The notes under the pieces are model-generated. The model was not told where the DNA came from. It was given only the letters and a program-made list of their open reading frames with translations, and did not search any database. Shown one piece after another: positions 16,789 through 26,644 of a DNA stretch of 64,000 nucleotides (positions are counted from its first letter, which is position 1; every line of letters starts with the position of its first letter). Source of the DNA: Chryseobacterium sp. 7 (GTDB taxonomy: Bacteria; Bacteroidota; Bacteroidia; Flavobacteriales; Weeksellaceae); the NCBI RefSeq assembly GCF_003663845.1, contig NZ_RCCA01000001.1, positions 2,790,001 to 2,854,000 of the forward strand, in the 5' to 3' direction. Made by a program: the position numbers and the translations under genes.

Positions 16789-18354
16789 TTATTTTGAATC
16801 CAGATAATTCTTCAGGTCTGAAATGGTTTTAATGTTAAGTTCTTCAGCCTGTTTTCTGCGCATCATTAAGGCATAAGCATTATTAAACCCGAGCGGATTC
16901 AACCACCGGATTCCATATTGTTTTTGGAATTCAAGGTTGACATAATCAAATGTTTTTTCCGGGCTTTTAGAAACTTCTTCTATTGTTTCTGCAGATGGTT
17001 TCAGCAAGACCAAAAGTCCGGTTCCTGTATATTCGGGATAAAAATCGATGGCATCATTCATCAGTGCATCAAAACAGATTTTTGTTCCGCCAAGCCCTGT
17101 CTTCGTTTCCACTTTATAATCGGTATAGCCTTCGATGAGCATTTTGTAAATTTCAGCAAGAATATACTGTTCTCCAAAAATTTTTGAGCCGATTTTTATA
17201 GTTTGTAAATTTCCTTTACGCGAATCTTTATATAAATTCGTTTTGATTAAAAAATCTTTGGCTATTTTCTCAGGACTCTGTTTGAGGTAATCTGCTTTGT
17301 AATTCAAATCCGTCATGATAGAATCATTGAATTTCCCTGATAAAAGATTCAAAGTTTTTTCTAATTCCGGAAACTTTTCCAGTGTTTTTGTTTTGATCAC
17401 CGGAGCAGCAAAATAAGGCGGAAAGATCTTCTTATCATCATTCAGTACAGAAAGATCAAAAGCTTTGATCCTGCCGTCTGTAGAATATCCGCTGATCAGA
17501 TCCAGTTCTTTCTCATAGGCTGCTTTATACATAATGGCATCGCTTACAACCAAAGGATGCACATCCAATCCATATACCGAACGAAGTCCAAGATCACCGT
17601 CCTGCCTACCCATAAATTCTGGTGTAAAACCTGCTTTAAGTTTATGACCCGAAGCAGAATTCCAAAAATAAATACCTCCAATAATAACTAATGCAAGAGG
17701 AATGATATATTTTAATTTCTTTACTGACTGATAGCTTAATTTCTGTAAAACCGCAATGGTTTGATCCAAAAGAACTGCTAATAATGCGGCTGGTATAGCT
17801 CCTGCAAGGATCATATTGGTACTGTTGAGAGAAATTCCACCAAAAATAAATTCACCTAAACCTCCAGCTGCCACAAATGATGCTAAGGTTGCAACCCCAA
17901 CGTTAATAACTGCCGCCGTTCTGATTCCTGCAATAATGACAGGCATAGCCAAAGGCAGCTCCACTTTGAAAAGCATCTGTTTCCTGTTCATTCCCATTGC
18001 TTTTGCAGCTTCAGTTACTGCCGGATCTACTTCTGTAATTCCGGTATAGGTATTTCTGATGATGGGTAACAGGGCATAGATGAGTAATGCAACAATGGCC
18101 GGAGTAGCTCCGATCCCGAAAACAGGAATCATAAAACCCAGCAAAGCAATACTGGGAATGGTCTGCAAAACGCCTGCAACTCCTAAAACAGAGCCTGACA
18201 ATTTTCTTTTTCGGGCAATTAAAATTCCTAAAGGCACACCAATTATAATGGACAGAAACAAAGACAAAAATGTAAGTCCAAGGTGCTGTACAACCTGAAC
18301 CAGCAATTTCTCATGCTGTTCTGTAATAAACTGCCATAAACTTTGTTCACTCAT
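16789..18354 (-). CDS. egtU: Fused ABC permease and binding protein, EgtU-like, permuted binding domain
   Basis: A 521-aa fusion. Residues 15-210 form the permease with the 'EAAKAMG' coupling motif (115-121); one more helix (~215-231) leads to an external OpuAC/ProX-type binding domain. That domain is in swapped order: the part that is normally C-terminal ('AGFTPEFMGRQDGDLGLRSV', 'GYSTDGRI', 'DDKKIFPPYFAAPV') comes first (241-372), and the normally N-terminal part ('IKIGSKIFGEQYILAEIY', 'DFYPEYTGTG', 'LGFNNAYALMMR') comes second (386-521). Such fusions were once called glycine betaine/choline transporters, but permease-binding protein fusions of this kind include EgtU, the ergothioneine importer of Helicobacter and Streptococcus. 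Position directly after egtD and egtB makes ergothioneine the best substrate guess. Start ATG overlaps the ATPase stop (ATGA). Confidence 0.75.
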   Translation of the reverse strand: MSEQSLWQFITEQHEKLLVQVVQHLGLTFLSLFLSIIIGVPLGILIARKRKLSGSVLGVAGVLQTIPSIALLGFMIPVFGIGATPAIVALLIYALLPIIRNTYTGITEVDPAVTEAAKAMGMNRKQMLFKVELPLAMPVIIAGIRTAAVINVGVATLASFVAAGGLGEFIFGGISLNSTNMILAGAIPAALLAVLLDQTIAVLQKLSYQSVKKLKYIIPLALVIIGGIYFWNSASGHKLKAGFTPEFMGRQDGDLGLRSVYGLDVHPLVVSDAIMYKAAYEKELDLISGYSTDGRIKAFDLSVLNDDKKIFPPYFAAPVIKTKTLEKFPELEKTLNLLSGKFNDSIMTDLNYKADYLKQSPEKIAKDFLIKTNLYKDSRKGNLQTIKIGSKIFGEQYILAEIYKMLIEGYTDYKVETKTGLGGTKICFDALMNDAIDFYPEYTGTGLLVLLKPSAETIEEVSKSPEKTFDYVNLEFQKQYGIRWLNPLGFNNAYALMMRRKQAEELNIKTISDLKNYLDSK

Positions 18355-19271
18355 ACAGCCTGAAATTTTCGGTATTCATTAAAAGCTTTTACCAGATTTT
18401 CGTAATCTTCGGAAAGTGAACCGTCTGCACTCAGCTGCTGCAGAGCATCCCAAATTCCAGTGTTTTCTGAAAATTGAAGTTCTTCGAAAAAACGATTGTT
18501 ATCAATCATAGATTCCACATCTTTCATTTCGGCTACTTTATATTCCAGAAATAGCCTGTTTTGGGCAAAGAAATTTTTAACAAAATCATTTTTCGGCTGA
18601 TAAAGCATTTCTTTTGGGGTTCCTGACTGAATAATCTTTCCTTGATCCATTAAACAAATTTTATGACCTAAGTCAAAGGCTTCCTGAACATCATGGGTGA
18701 CAAGAATAATGGTTTTATTTTTAAGTTCTTCCAACGATTTGAATTCTGCATGAATGTCAGCTTTGGTAATATTGTCCAATGCTCCGAAGGGTTCGTCCAT
18801 CAGTAAAACAGGTGAATCTGCAATCAAAGCTCTGGCAATCCCTACTCTTTGCTGCTGGCCGCCGCTCAATTCGCTGGGAAACCGGGAAAGCAGTTCTTCC
18901 GAAAGATGAAGTTTATATAATAATTCGTGTGTTCTTTCTGCTGTCTTTTTTTTGTCCCATTTTAATAAATCAGGAATCACTGCAATGTTCTGTTGAATAG
19001 TATAATGAGGAAACAACCCGGAATGCTGCATAACAAAACCAATTCCCATGCGCAATTCTTCTGCTTTTTGGGATTGAATATTTTTACCATCAATCAAAAT
19101 ATCTCCGGAATCTACTTCTATGAGGCGGTTAATCATTTTAAGCATAGTGGTTTTTCCGCATCCGCTTGTTCCTAACAGAACCAGAATTTCCTTATCGTTG
19201 GCCTGAAAAGAGATCCCATCGACTGCTTTTTTTCCGTTAAAACTTTTTGAAACCGATTCTACTGTAATCAT
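18351..19271 (-). CDS. egtV: ABC transporter ATP-binding protein, EgtV-like
   Basis: A 306-aa ATPase of the OpuCA/ProV class: Walker A 'GTSGCGKTT' (34-42), signature 'LSGGQQQRVG', Walker B 'VLLMDEPFGALD' and the switch His in 'ILVTHDVQEAF'. The C-terminal ~60 residues replace the CBS domains seen in betaine-regulated ATPases. I start it at ATG 19271 (MITVESVSKSF), because the open frame above it would overlap egtB; this leaves an 8-nt gap after egtB. It powers the fused permease encoded by the overlapping next gene. The ergothioneine assignment rests on the neighbours. Confidence 0.8.
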   Translation of the reverse strand: MITVESVSKSFNGKKAVDGISFQANDKEILVLLGTSGCGKTTMLKMINRLIEVDSGDILIDGKNIQSQKAEELRMGIGFVMQHSGLFPHYTIQQNIAVIPDLLKWDKKKTAERTHELLYKLHLSEELLSRFPSELSGGQQQRVGIARALIADSPVLLMDEPFGALDNITKADIHAEFKSLEELKNKTIILVTHDVQEAFDLGHKICLMDQGKIIQSGTPKEMLYQPKNDFVKNFFAQNRLFLEYKVAEMKDVESMIDNNRFFEELQFSENTGIWDALQQLSADGSLSEDYENLVKAFNEYRKFQAV

Positions 19272-19279
19272 AGGCAAAA

Positions 19280-20479
19280 TTATTGTGCAAGCCGGATTCC
19301 GGTAAACTGCCACTGTAAATGGGTCTGGAAAAAATTACGGTAGGTATTTCTGCTGTGTCCCGGCGGGGTTGCTATTGAAGCTCCACGAAGCACCATTTGG
19401 TTCACCATAAATTTACCGTTATATTCTCCTACAGCTCCGGCTTCTTTTTTGAATCCGGGATATGGAAGATAGGCGGAATTGGTCCACTCCCAGCGTTTTC
19501 CCCAGTCAAAATATCCTGATGCTGTCTCCCATTCAGCTTCGGTAGGCAGGCGTTTTCCTTTCCATGAAGCAAAAGCAGAGGCTTCGAAAAAACTGATATG
19601 ACAAACAGCTTCTTCTAAATCAATTTCCTGAAGACCGTTCAAAGTATAATTCATCCATTTACCATCAATAAAATGCCAATATAAAGGGGATTTTGCATGG
19701 TTTTGCGTTACCCAATCCCAACCTTCGGCATGCCAGTGACGGAAATCTTCGTAACCACCGTCTTCTATAAACTCTAAATATTCTTTATTGGTCACAAGCT
19801 GGCTGCAAATTTTAAATTCATTCAGATAGATTTTGTGTCTTCCAAGCTCATTATCAAAGCAGAAACCTACACCATGAAAACCAATTTCGTAAATTCCTTC
19901 TGAGAAACTGATCATTTCTGAGCTGCCAGAATTTTGTTTTTTTGAAATATTTTCTTTTTTGTAAGCGGGAAATAAAGGATTGTGTCCTAAAATATATTTA
20001 ATATCCGTCAGTAATAATTCCTGATGCTGCTGTTCATGGTTTAAGCCTAATTCCAGCAATGATTCCAGTGATTCTGTAAGATATTCACTCTGAAGAAATT
20101 CATCCATCTTTTGGTCTACATATTCACGATATTTAAAAACATCTGAAACTGACGGACGGCTTAAATTCCCCCTGTCAGTACGGATTACACGCGCTCCTAT
20201 GGTTTCGTAATAACTGTTGAACACAAAATTATACTGGGGATCAAAAACTTCATACCCCGGAAAGTTAGGCTGCAAAATAAAAGTTTCAAAAAACCAGGTG
20301 GTATGTCCCAAATGCCATTTTGGAGGACTTACATCCACAATGGGCTGCACCACATAGTCTTCAATCTCTAACGGGCCGCAGATCTCTACGGAATGATTCC
20401 GGATATCAGCGTACTTTTTGATCCAGTTTTTATGAGGATTTGCTTCTACAAGCAATGCATTCTTTTTCATAAAAATCAT
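19280..20479 (-). CDS. egtB: Ergothioneine biosynthesis protein EgtB (sulfoxide synthase)
   Basis: A 399-aa non-haem iron enzyme that joins cysteine or gamma-glutamylcysteine to trimethylhistidine (hercynine) using O2. Residues 15-165 are a DinB-type four-helix domain with the iron-binding histidines in 'KWHLGHTTWFFE' (H56/H59) and 'NHEQQHQE' (H148, H152); residues ~185-399 are a formylglycine-generating-enzyme-like domain ('RLPTEAEWE', 'LRGASIATPPGHSRNTYRNF'). It follows egtD after 6 nt (or 15 nt if the ATG at 20470 is used). No egtA or egtC is in the window, which fits types that use cysteine directly, but this is inference. Confidence 0.9.
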   Translation of the reverse strand: MIFMKKNALLVEANPHKNWIKKYADIRNHSVEICGPLEIEDYVVQPIVDVSPPKWHLGHTTWFFETFILQPNFPGYEVFDPQYNFVFNSYYETIGARVIRTDRGNLSRPSVSDVFKYREYVDQKMDEFLQSEYLTESLESLLELGLNHEQQHQELLLTDIKYILGHNPLFPAYKKENISKKQNSGSSEMISFSEGIYEIGFHGVGFCFDNELGRHKIYLNEFKICSQLVTNKEYLEFIEDGGYEDFRHWHAEGWDWVTQNHAKSPLYWHFIDGKWMNYTLNGLQEIDLEEAVCHISFFEASAFASWKGKRLPTEAEWETASGYFDWGKRWEWTNSAYLPYPGFKKEAGAVGEYNGKFMVNQMVLRGASIATPPGHSRNTYRNFFQTHLQWQFTGIRLAQ

Positions 20480-20485
20480 TTTAAA

Positions 20486-21466
20486 TTATACCATCCAGAT
20501 AGAATCTACAAACCAGTTTTTGGTGTCTTTAATCTCTACAAGAATATGAAATCCTAAATCTCCTGCCAGCTTTTTGATATCCTGTTCTGAAAATTTCTGA
20601 GAAATTTCCATATCTATCCACTCATCTTTTTTAAAGCGGAACAAATGCTTTCCCACTTGAACTTCCTGATCGCAAAGGCTTACCAGAAAACTTCTGCAAG
20701 CCCCTGAAATAGGATCATAATTTTGATAATGCTGGAAATTATCCACGTTGAAATCACCCTTCAGCTCTCTGTTGATTCTTGTCAGAAGATTAAGATTGAA
20801 TGAAGCGGTAATTCCCGCAGGATCGTTGTATGCAGCAAGAATAGTCTTCGGATTCTTTTTGAGATCAAAACCTACAAGAAACAAATCTCCTGCATTCAGT
20901 TTTCTTTTCACTTCACTGCAGAAATGTCTGGCTTCTTCACTTTCCATATTGCCAATATTTCCGCCTAAGAAAAGAACTACTTTTTTTCTTTTCGAAATTC
21001 CGGCCGCTTTATCAAGCATACTAAAATACTCTCCTTCTAAGGGTACTATTTTAAGCTCCGGCAGCTTTTTCGTTAGATTTTCCTGCAAAACAGAAAGAAT
21101 ATTCCCGGAAATATCAATGGGCATATAAGTAAAATCCATCCCTTTATCTACTAGATTTTTGAGTAGGTAAGATGATTTCATGGCATCGCCTGCCCCCAAT
21201 TCTATAAGATCAAAAGATTCATTGATATTGGAAATTGCTTTTGCGAGTTCTTCTGTTTTATTTTGAAATATATCCAGCTCACAATTGGTAAGATAATATT
21301 CCGGCATGGCCATAATCTGCTGAAAAAGACGGTCGCCAGTTTTGTCGTAAAAATATTTTGAAGACAATTTCTTCGGATAAGTGGACAATCCTTTTAAAAT
21401 ATCCGAGCCGAAATTGTCGGTATAATCATTATTAAAACGATAATCCTGTTTTATCTGTACGTTCAT
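20486..21466 (-). CDS. egtD: L-histidine N-alpha-methyltransferase EgtD
   Basis: A 326-aa SAM-dependent methyltransferase that converts histidine to hercynine, the first step of ergothioneine synthesis. The family features are 'YFYDKTGDRLFQQIMAMPEYYLTNCE' in pieces (substrate side, ~residues 39-64), the SAM loop 'LIELGAGDAMKSSYLL', 'VVLFLGGNIGNME' and a C-terminal 'KNWFVDSIW'. It is the first gene of the minus-strand operon egtD-egtB-ABC ATPase-permease. The gap 21467-21818 upstream carries no clear TAnnTTTG box on the minus strand; nothing else was recognised there. Confidence 0.92.
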   Translation of the reverse strand: MNVQIKQDYRFNNDYTDNFGSDILKGLSTYPKKLSSKYFYDKTGDRLFQQIMAMPEYYLTNCELDIFQNKTEELAKAISNINESFDLIELGAGDAMKSSYLLKNLVDKGMDFTYMPIDISGNILSVLQENLTKKLPELKIVPLEGEYFSMLDKAAGISKRKKVVLFLGGNIGNMESEEARHFCSEVKRKLNAGDLFLVGFDLKKNPKTILAAYNDPAGITASFNLNLLTRINRELKGDFNVDNFQHYQNYDPISGACRSFLVSLCDQEVQVGKHLFRFKKDEWIDMEISQKFSEQDIKKLAGDLGFHILVEIKDTKNWFVDSIWMV

Positions 21467-21818
21467 AGTTTATATTTTGGTTGGGTGATTCATTGAATAC
21501 AACTATCTTGCCGACACTTTTAATTACTTTTTGTCAGACTGTAAGCTTCTCCAATTCATATAATTAAAGATAGGCTTTATTAATGATTTTATGCTACCAC
21601 ATCTTATTTTATTGATGAAATTCTGAACATTTTTAAGTACTACACCTTGATACAATTGCATTTTCAGGGCTTTTTTTCCTAAAAAATTAATTATAGAATT
21701 GGTAATTAAAACCTCATCTTCAAAATCTAAGAGAAATACACCTTAATTTAAATCAATATCAGTTTTCGAAGTCTTTAAATCATTAAATTAGCACAGAATT
21801 AAATGCGCTAAGATTTCT

Positions 21819-24217
21819 ATGAAAAATATGTTCTGTGTATTGCTCCTTTCTTTGGTACAACCTGTACTGGCACAAACCAAACTGGAAAAAGCAATTACCA
21901 ATCTTGAAGATCATTACGAGCAGGAAAAAGTATATCTCCTTACAGACAAATCACAGTATGCTGCAGGTGACAAAATCTGGTTTAAAAGTTTTGTTTTCGA
22001 CGGATATAACCGTTCCACATTGTCTACTACCCTATTTGTTGAATTGTACAGTTCTGATAAAAAACTAATCGACTGGAAGACTATACTCCTTACCAATGGT
22101 GAAGGCAGCGGAGATTTTCAGCTGAAAGAAGATCTTCCTGAGCAGGTTTACTTTGTGAGAGCTTATACTCCTTACATGACGAATTTTAGTGAAGATTTTC
22201 AGGTCGTAAAAGCACTTCCGGTTTACAATCCGAATTCCAAGGAAGCACTGGTGGTTTCCAAAAGTTCTGACTGGTCTGCCAAAGCTTTTCCGGAAGGAGG
22301 AACTTTTATCAATGGTATGCCTACAAAATTTGCGATAAGATTATCTGCTAACGCATCTCTGCCGGAAAGCTGGTCGGGAAAAGTAATTGACACGCAAAAT
22401 CCTAAAACTCCTATAGCAACCTTTAAATCTTTTGATAAAAATGTTGCTTCGTTTAAAATAACTCCGGCATCCGGAAAGAAATACCAGGCTGTCATTCAGG
22501 ATAATACAGGAAAAAGCCAGACCATAGATCTTCCGCAGGTAGCAGACACGGGTCTTACTATAGAAGTTAACAGTTCCAAAGAAGGCATTAAATATACTTT
22601 GAAAGGTGTTAATTTAAAACAACAGCTTCAAGGGTATAAAATTGTCGGATTTATCAATAACCACCTTGCTTACAGGGCAAACATCAATCATCTGACCAAT
22701 GATGCATCCAGTCTCATTCCTACAAAAGTGAGCAATGGAGCTAATGCTGTTTTTCAGCTGGCCGTTTTTGATGATCAGGATAATCTTGTTGCCCAAAGAC
22801 TTTGTTTCATAAGACCGGGTAATTTAAAGATTGAAAAAGCAGAAATAGTAGGTCAGAGCTTAAAACCTACTCCAAGAGCTTTCAACAGCATTGATCTTTC
22901 TCCGGAATCTTATTTCAAAAATTATACTGTTCTGGTAAGTGAAGATAATGGCACACAAAGCCCGGACGAAGAAAATATTCTGAGCGGACTTTGGTTAACA
23001 GGAGATTTTACTTCAAAAATAGACAGCCCGGCACAATATTTTTCTAAAACCGCCAATACTGAAGCTTTGGATGCTCTGCTTATTTCCGAAACCTGGAAAA
23101 GATTTGACTGGAATTCTGTCCTTAGCGGTTCCGCACCTGCCATTAAAACCGTTTCTCAGCAGTTTCTTTCTTACAGGGTGAAACCTATTAAGAATAATGC
23201 GCTAATGGTCAATTCTACAGTAAATTTAGTATTGAGAGCCGGTAAAGGAGAACCTATTATTAATCAGTTTCAAACGGATCAAAACGGATATGTTTATTTG
23301 AATAACATTAACACGGATGAACCTTTGAATGTTTCATTATTTGTGAACGCAGAAAAAGACAAAGATTCCGGTAATGATAATCTTTTTGTCACAGTAGAAC
23401 CCTTGGTGAATCCTACCGAATTTAAAGGAAATTTCCCAGGCACAAAATACACATTGGTAAAATCCGGTGAAAACAAAACGCTTCCCCCAGCCATTGCCAG
23501 AGCTATCAATACTCAGAAAAACATTAAAAAGAATGAGAGTAATGATATCCAGATTCAGGAAGTAGCATTGGTAGGAAAAAAGAAAGACCCAAAAGAAGAG
23601 CTGGATAAACAACTTTCCACCGGAATGTTCAGCTCCCTCAATTCTACGGTATTCGACTTCGTTAATGAAGACCAGCATGCTGCAGGATCAATGAATATTC
23701 TGGACTGGCTTCAGGGAAAAGCTGCCGGATTAACTTTTCAGAGAAATAATTCCGGGGTGAATGTACCTTACATCCGTGGTCAGCAGGCTAAGCTGTTTTT
23801 AGATGAAGTATCAACAGATCCCAGTATGATCGCCAGCCTTCCCATTGATAACATCGCGATGGTAAAAATCATTAAAGGATCAGGATTAATAGGTGATGCC
23901 GTAGCCATCTACACAATGAAGGGCAATATGAAATCTAAAAGTACCCAAAAAGAAACCTCTAATAATAACTCAGCGGTCATTAAAGGATATGACAGACCTT
24001 CTGAATTCCCTATTGAAATGATAGATGATAGTGCCAAGGAAAAAATTGAAAGTGATACCCGCGAAACCCTGTACTGGAATCCTAATTTATTTGACAGTGA
24101 TTATGTTCCGCCAAGAATTAAATTTTTAATAATGACAGTGCGAAACAATTTAAAGTACTGATCATAAGCTTTGATGAAGATGACAATCTTCTTTTTGATC
24201 AGCAGATTATGAAATAA
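21819..24217 (+). pseudogene. MG2-domain/TonB-plug surface protein, frameshifted at the C-terminus
   Basis: The intact frame (21819-24161, 780 aa) has a signal peptide (cleavage near A18/Q19), an alpha-2-macroglobulin MG2-like domain at ~35-130 ('EKVYLLTDKSQYAAGDKIWF'), further beta domains, and a TonB-receptor plug-like domain at ~615-705 ('NILDWLQGKAAGLTF', 'VPYIRGQQAKLFLDE', 'IDNIAMVKIIKGSG'). No outer-membrane barrel follows. After the T5 run at 24123-24127 the frame ends in 'LIMTVRNNLKY', but the next frame reads 'NNDSAKQFKVLIISFDEDDN' and stops at 24217, matching the usual ending of the family. One missing T explains this. The proteins are common in Bacteroidota; role unknown, perhaps envelope or protease-related. 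Confidence 0.78.
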
Positions 24218-24267
24218 TATTTTTCTTATAAAAGGATCCGAAAATGATTCTACGTTAAACACATATT

Positions 24268-24302
24268 GGGACAAGTCTACACTCAGACATGTCCCTTTTT
24301 TT
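24268..24302 (+). terminator. Intrinsic terminator after the MG2/plug gene
   Basis: GGGACA/TGTCCC (24268-24273 with 24290-24295), partly extended by TCT/AGA, followed by T7. It lies 50 nt after the restored stop at 24217, which supports that stop being the original one. Confidence 0.7.
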
Positions 24303-24346
24303 GAATGGATTTTCAAAAGCCCCATCACATAAACACTATGGATGGT

Positions 24347-25357
24347 TTATTTTTCTAATCTATGAATAAGGTTTTTTATTTCAGATGGATTCAATTCTGT
24401 TTTCGTTTCTGTGGCTAAAATATTTTTTAAAATGGTGATCTGAGCCGCTTTTAAAGCATCTTTGGCTTTTACCTCCTGGTCCGGGCTCACACCAATATGC
24501 TCCCAGTTTTTATGATCTACCACAGAACTTACTTTCCCTGTAGGAACAAGCAATAAATATTGATTCTGAATGACAAAATGATCTACCGGATTGGCTGCTC
24601 CAGGTGTTTTCTCACCTATTATTTCAGCCAGTTTATGCTGCTGCAAAAAGTAAGCAAGTGCTTCCGCTGCGGAAAAAGTATTTTTACTGGTAAGGAGATA
24701 GATTTTTTTATGGAGATACTTTGCTCCCAAAACATCTGGTTGTGTACTGTTCATCACTGTTTTATCCTCATGTCTGAAATAGGTGGTATAGAGATTTGTC
24801 TTCTTATCAAAAAAATAACTGCAGAACAGGAGAAGCATATCATTATCTCCTCCTTGATTTTCTCTGAGATCAATAATCAAAGCGTTCGTATTGGCAACAA
24901 AATTCATAGCAGCAGCTAAGGTATTGGTACTGGATTTCAATGAAGCAAAGCCTTTATAACTAATATACCCTATATTCCCCTCCAATCGCTGAACACTTTC
25001 AAAACCAAAATTCTCAAGACTGTTGTGAAAATCATGCAGTTTCTCCTTTTCTTTTTCATCCATTACCTTTTCGGGGCTATAGTTTTCCAGATATCTGAAA
25101 GAAAAATGGTAGTCTTTTATCTCCGATCTCAGTTTCCTGCCGAGAAGCGATGCAAAATCATTTTTATTCAATCTATTAAATGTTCCTTTTTTAAGATCGC
25201 TTTGAAATAGCGAATCCACTTTTTTGTAAGCTTCTTTATCAATATAATAACGCTTCACTTTTTCTGTAATTTCAGAAAGAACGATCGTTTTTTCATCCTT
25301 CTGTGCATACGATAACAGGGAATGAAAAAGAACAATTCCGGTCAGTAATTTTTTCAT
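24347..25357 (-). CDS. Secreted S41-family serine peptidase
   Basis: A 336-aa exported protein with a signal peptide (1-18) and an S41 (tail-specific/IRBP) peptidase fold: 'LIIDLRENQGGDNDMLLLF' oxyanion-side strand and the nucleophile region 'TSKNTFSAAEALAYFLQQ' (Ser in TFSAAE), then 'EIIGEKTPGAANP'. No PDZ domain is apparent, so it belongs with the short Bacteroidota S41 enzymes of unknown substrate. It is convergent with the MG2/plug gene and 73 nt downstream of the beta-lactamase-fold gene on the same strand, so cotranscription is possible. Confidence 0.82.
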   Translation of the reverse strand: MKKLLTGIVLFHSLLSYAQKDEKTIVLSEITEKVKRYYIDKEAYKKVDSLFQSDLKKGTFNRLNKNDFASLLGRKLRSEIKDYHFSFRYLENYSPEKVMDEKEKEKLHDFHNSLENFGFESVQRLEGNIGYISYKGFASLKSSTNTLAAAMNFVANTNALIIDLRENQGGDNDMLLLFCSYFFDKKTNLYTTYFRHEDKTVMNSTQPDVLGAKYLHKKIYLLTSKNTFSAAEALAYFLQQHKLAEIIGEKTPGAANPVDHFVIQNQYLLLVPTGKVSSVVDHKNWEHIGVSPDQEVKAKDALKAAQITILKNILATETKTELNPSEIKNLIHRLEK

Positions 25358-25429
25358 GGGAAATGGGTATTGACATTTAATAAATTGAAATTCTCTTTAC
25401 TTGTAAAAGATTCATTTTTCATGTTACAG

Positions 25430-26488
25430 TTATTTCAGAACATTATCATAAATATTATTCAGCAGATCCTGTCTCATTTTTGAATTTCTCTGATCAAGAA
25501 GGATGATAATGCCCCATTTTTTAGCCCTGTTGTAACATATAATGGAAGACTGTCCCATAGAATCCCCGGATTTTAAATAAAGGGTATTCTGATCATCCGT
25601 TGAAATATTTAGCCCTAACCCCATTTCTCTTTTTTCATCTTTGTAAAAGATTTTTTCCTCCATTGCGGAAGCCTGCCCTATTCTGGTCTTATCATTCAAG
25701 ACAGCTTTTAAAAACCTGATCATATCAACGGCATTAGATTTCACTAATCCCGCAGGTGCTGTAACATTCCAATTGAAGAATTCCTGGATTCCTCCTTCCG
25801 GATTGTGGGCCGTTGTTCTGTTTTTCACATTAAAATCTTTGGTTAGTGTCGTTTTCATTTTCAATGGATCTGTCATCTTTTCTCTGATAATGACATCATA
25901 GCTTTTACCATATATTTTTTCCAGAATCTGCCCAAGTAAAGTATATCCAATGGTAGAATACCGGTATTTACCATAATCTTTAAGCTCATTACAGTTATTG
26001 ATTAAAGATGTCAATGTATTTTGGGTAACACTGCTTACAGGCTGCTGGGGGTTCAGTTCTATTAATTTTGGAAAGTCTATATCGGGTAAACCAGATTGAT
26101 GTGATGCGAGATCTGAAATCCTGATTTTGTTTTTAAGATTTTCATTTAATACATATTCTTTGGGAAGAAAACCATCTATATAATCATCCAGCTTTATTTT
26201 ACGCTCAATAACCGCCTGGGCAATTAAATTTGAAGTTAAAATTTTAGTGATTGACGCAATTTCAAATAGAGAGTTTTTGTCAATTTTAGCCTGGCTTTCC
26301 GCATTTAGCTTACCATAGGAAGTATAATATTCTTCGGTATCATTAATGAAACCAACACTGATCCCTACACCTGGATTTTTTTTATAATTATCCTGTATAA
26401 TAGAATCAATCTTTGTGGAAATTTTTTGTCCAAAAGAAAAGCTGCTTAGGAATAACAGTACTGCTAAAAATTGAAATGATGTTTTCAT
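25430..26488 (-). CDS. Secreted beta-lactamase-fold serine hydrolase
   Basis: A 352-aa exported protein (signal peptide 1-20) of the class C beta-lactamase/DD-peptidase/esterase superfamily. The SxxK nucleophile motif is 'SITK' (S79, K82). The second motif reads 'YRYSTIGYTLLG', where the family usually has YSN or YAN, so the Asn position is Thr. The third motif is probably 'LKSGDS'. The altered motif argues for an esterase or peptidase role, not a beta-lactamase. It is downstream of an AraC regulator gene on the same strand (156-nt gap), which may control it. Confidence 0.8.
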   Translation of the reverse strand: MKTSFQFLAVLLFLSSFSFGQKISTKIDSIIQDNYKKNPGVGISVGFINDTEEYYTSYGKLNAESQAKIDKNSLFEIASITKILTSNLIAQAVIERKIKLDDYIDGFLPKEYVLNENLKNKIRISDLASHQSGLPDIDFPKLIELNPQQPVSSVTQNTLTSLINNCNELKDYGKYRYSTIGYTLLGQILEKIYGKSYDVIIREKMTDPLKMKTTLTKDFNVKNRTTAHNPEGGIQEFFNWNVTAPAGLVKSNAVDMIRFLKAVLNDKTRIGQASAMEEKIFYKDEKREMGLGLNISTDDQNTLYLKSGDSMGQSSIICYNRAKKWGIIILLDQRNSKMRQDLLNNIYDNVLK

Positions 26489-26644
26489 TGTATCGTTTTT
26501 TTTAATGTTAAAAATTTATTTCGATACAAAGATGTGGAAGACCCTGAAGTTATGCGACCGAATAAAAGTAATCGTTCTCATTTGCCCTGGAAAATAAGTA
26601 CTAATCTTTCAGAAAAAGAGTACGAATAATTACAAACAACTGAA

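Noticed and set aside
16789..18354. Plain glycine betaine/choline transporter
   Set aside because: Fold alone allows it, but the operon with egtD and egtB and the absence of CBS domains on the ATPase make an ergothioneine-type ligand more likely.
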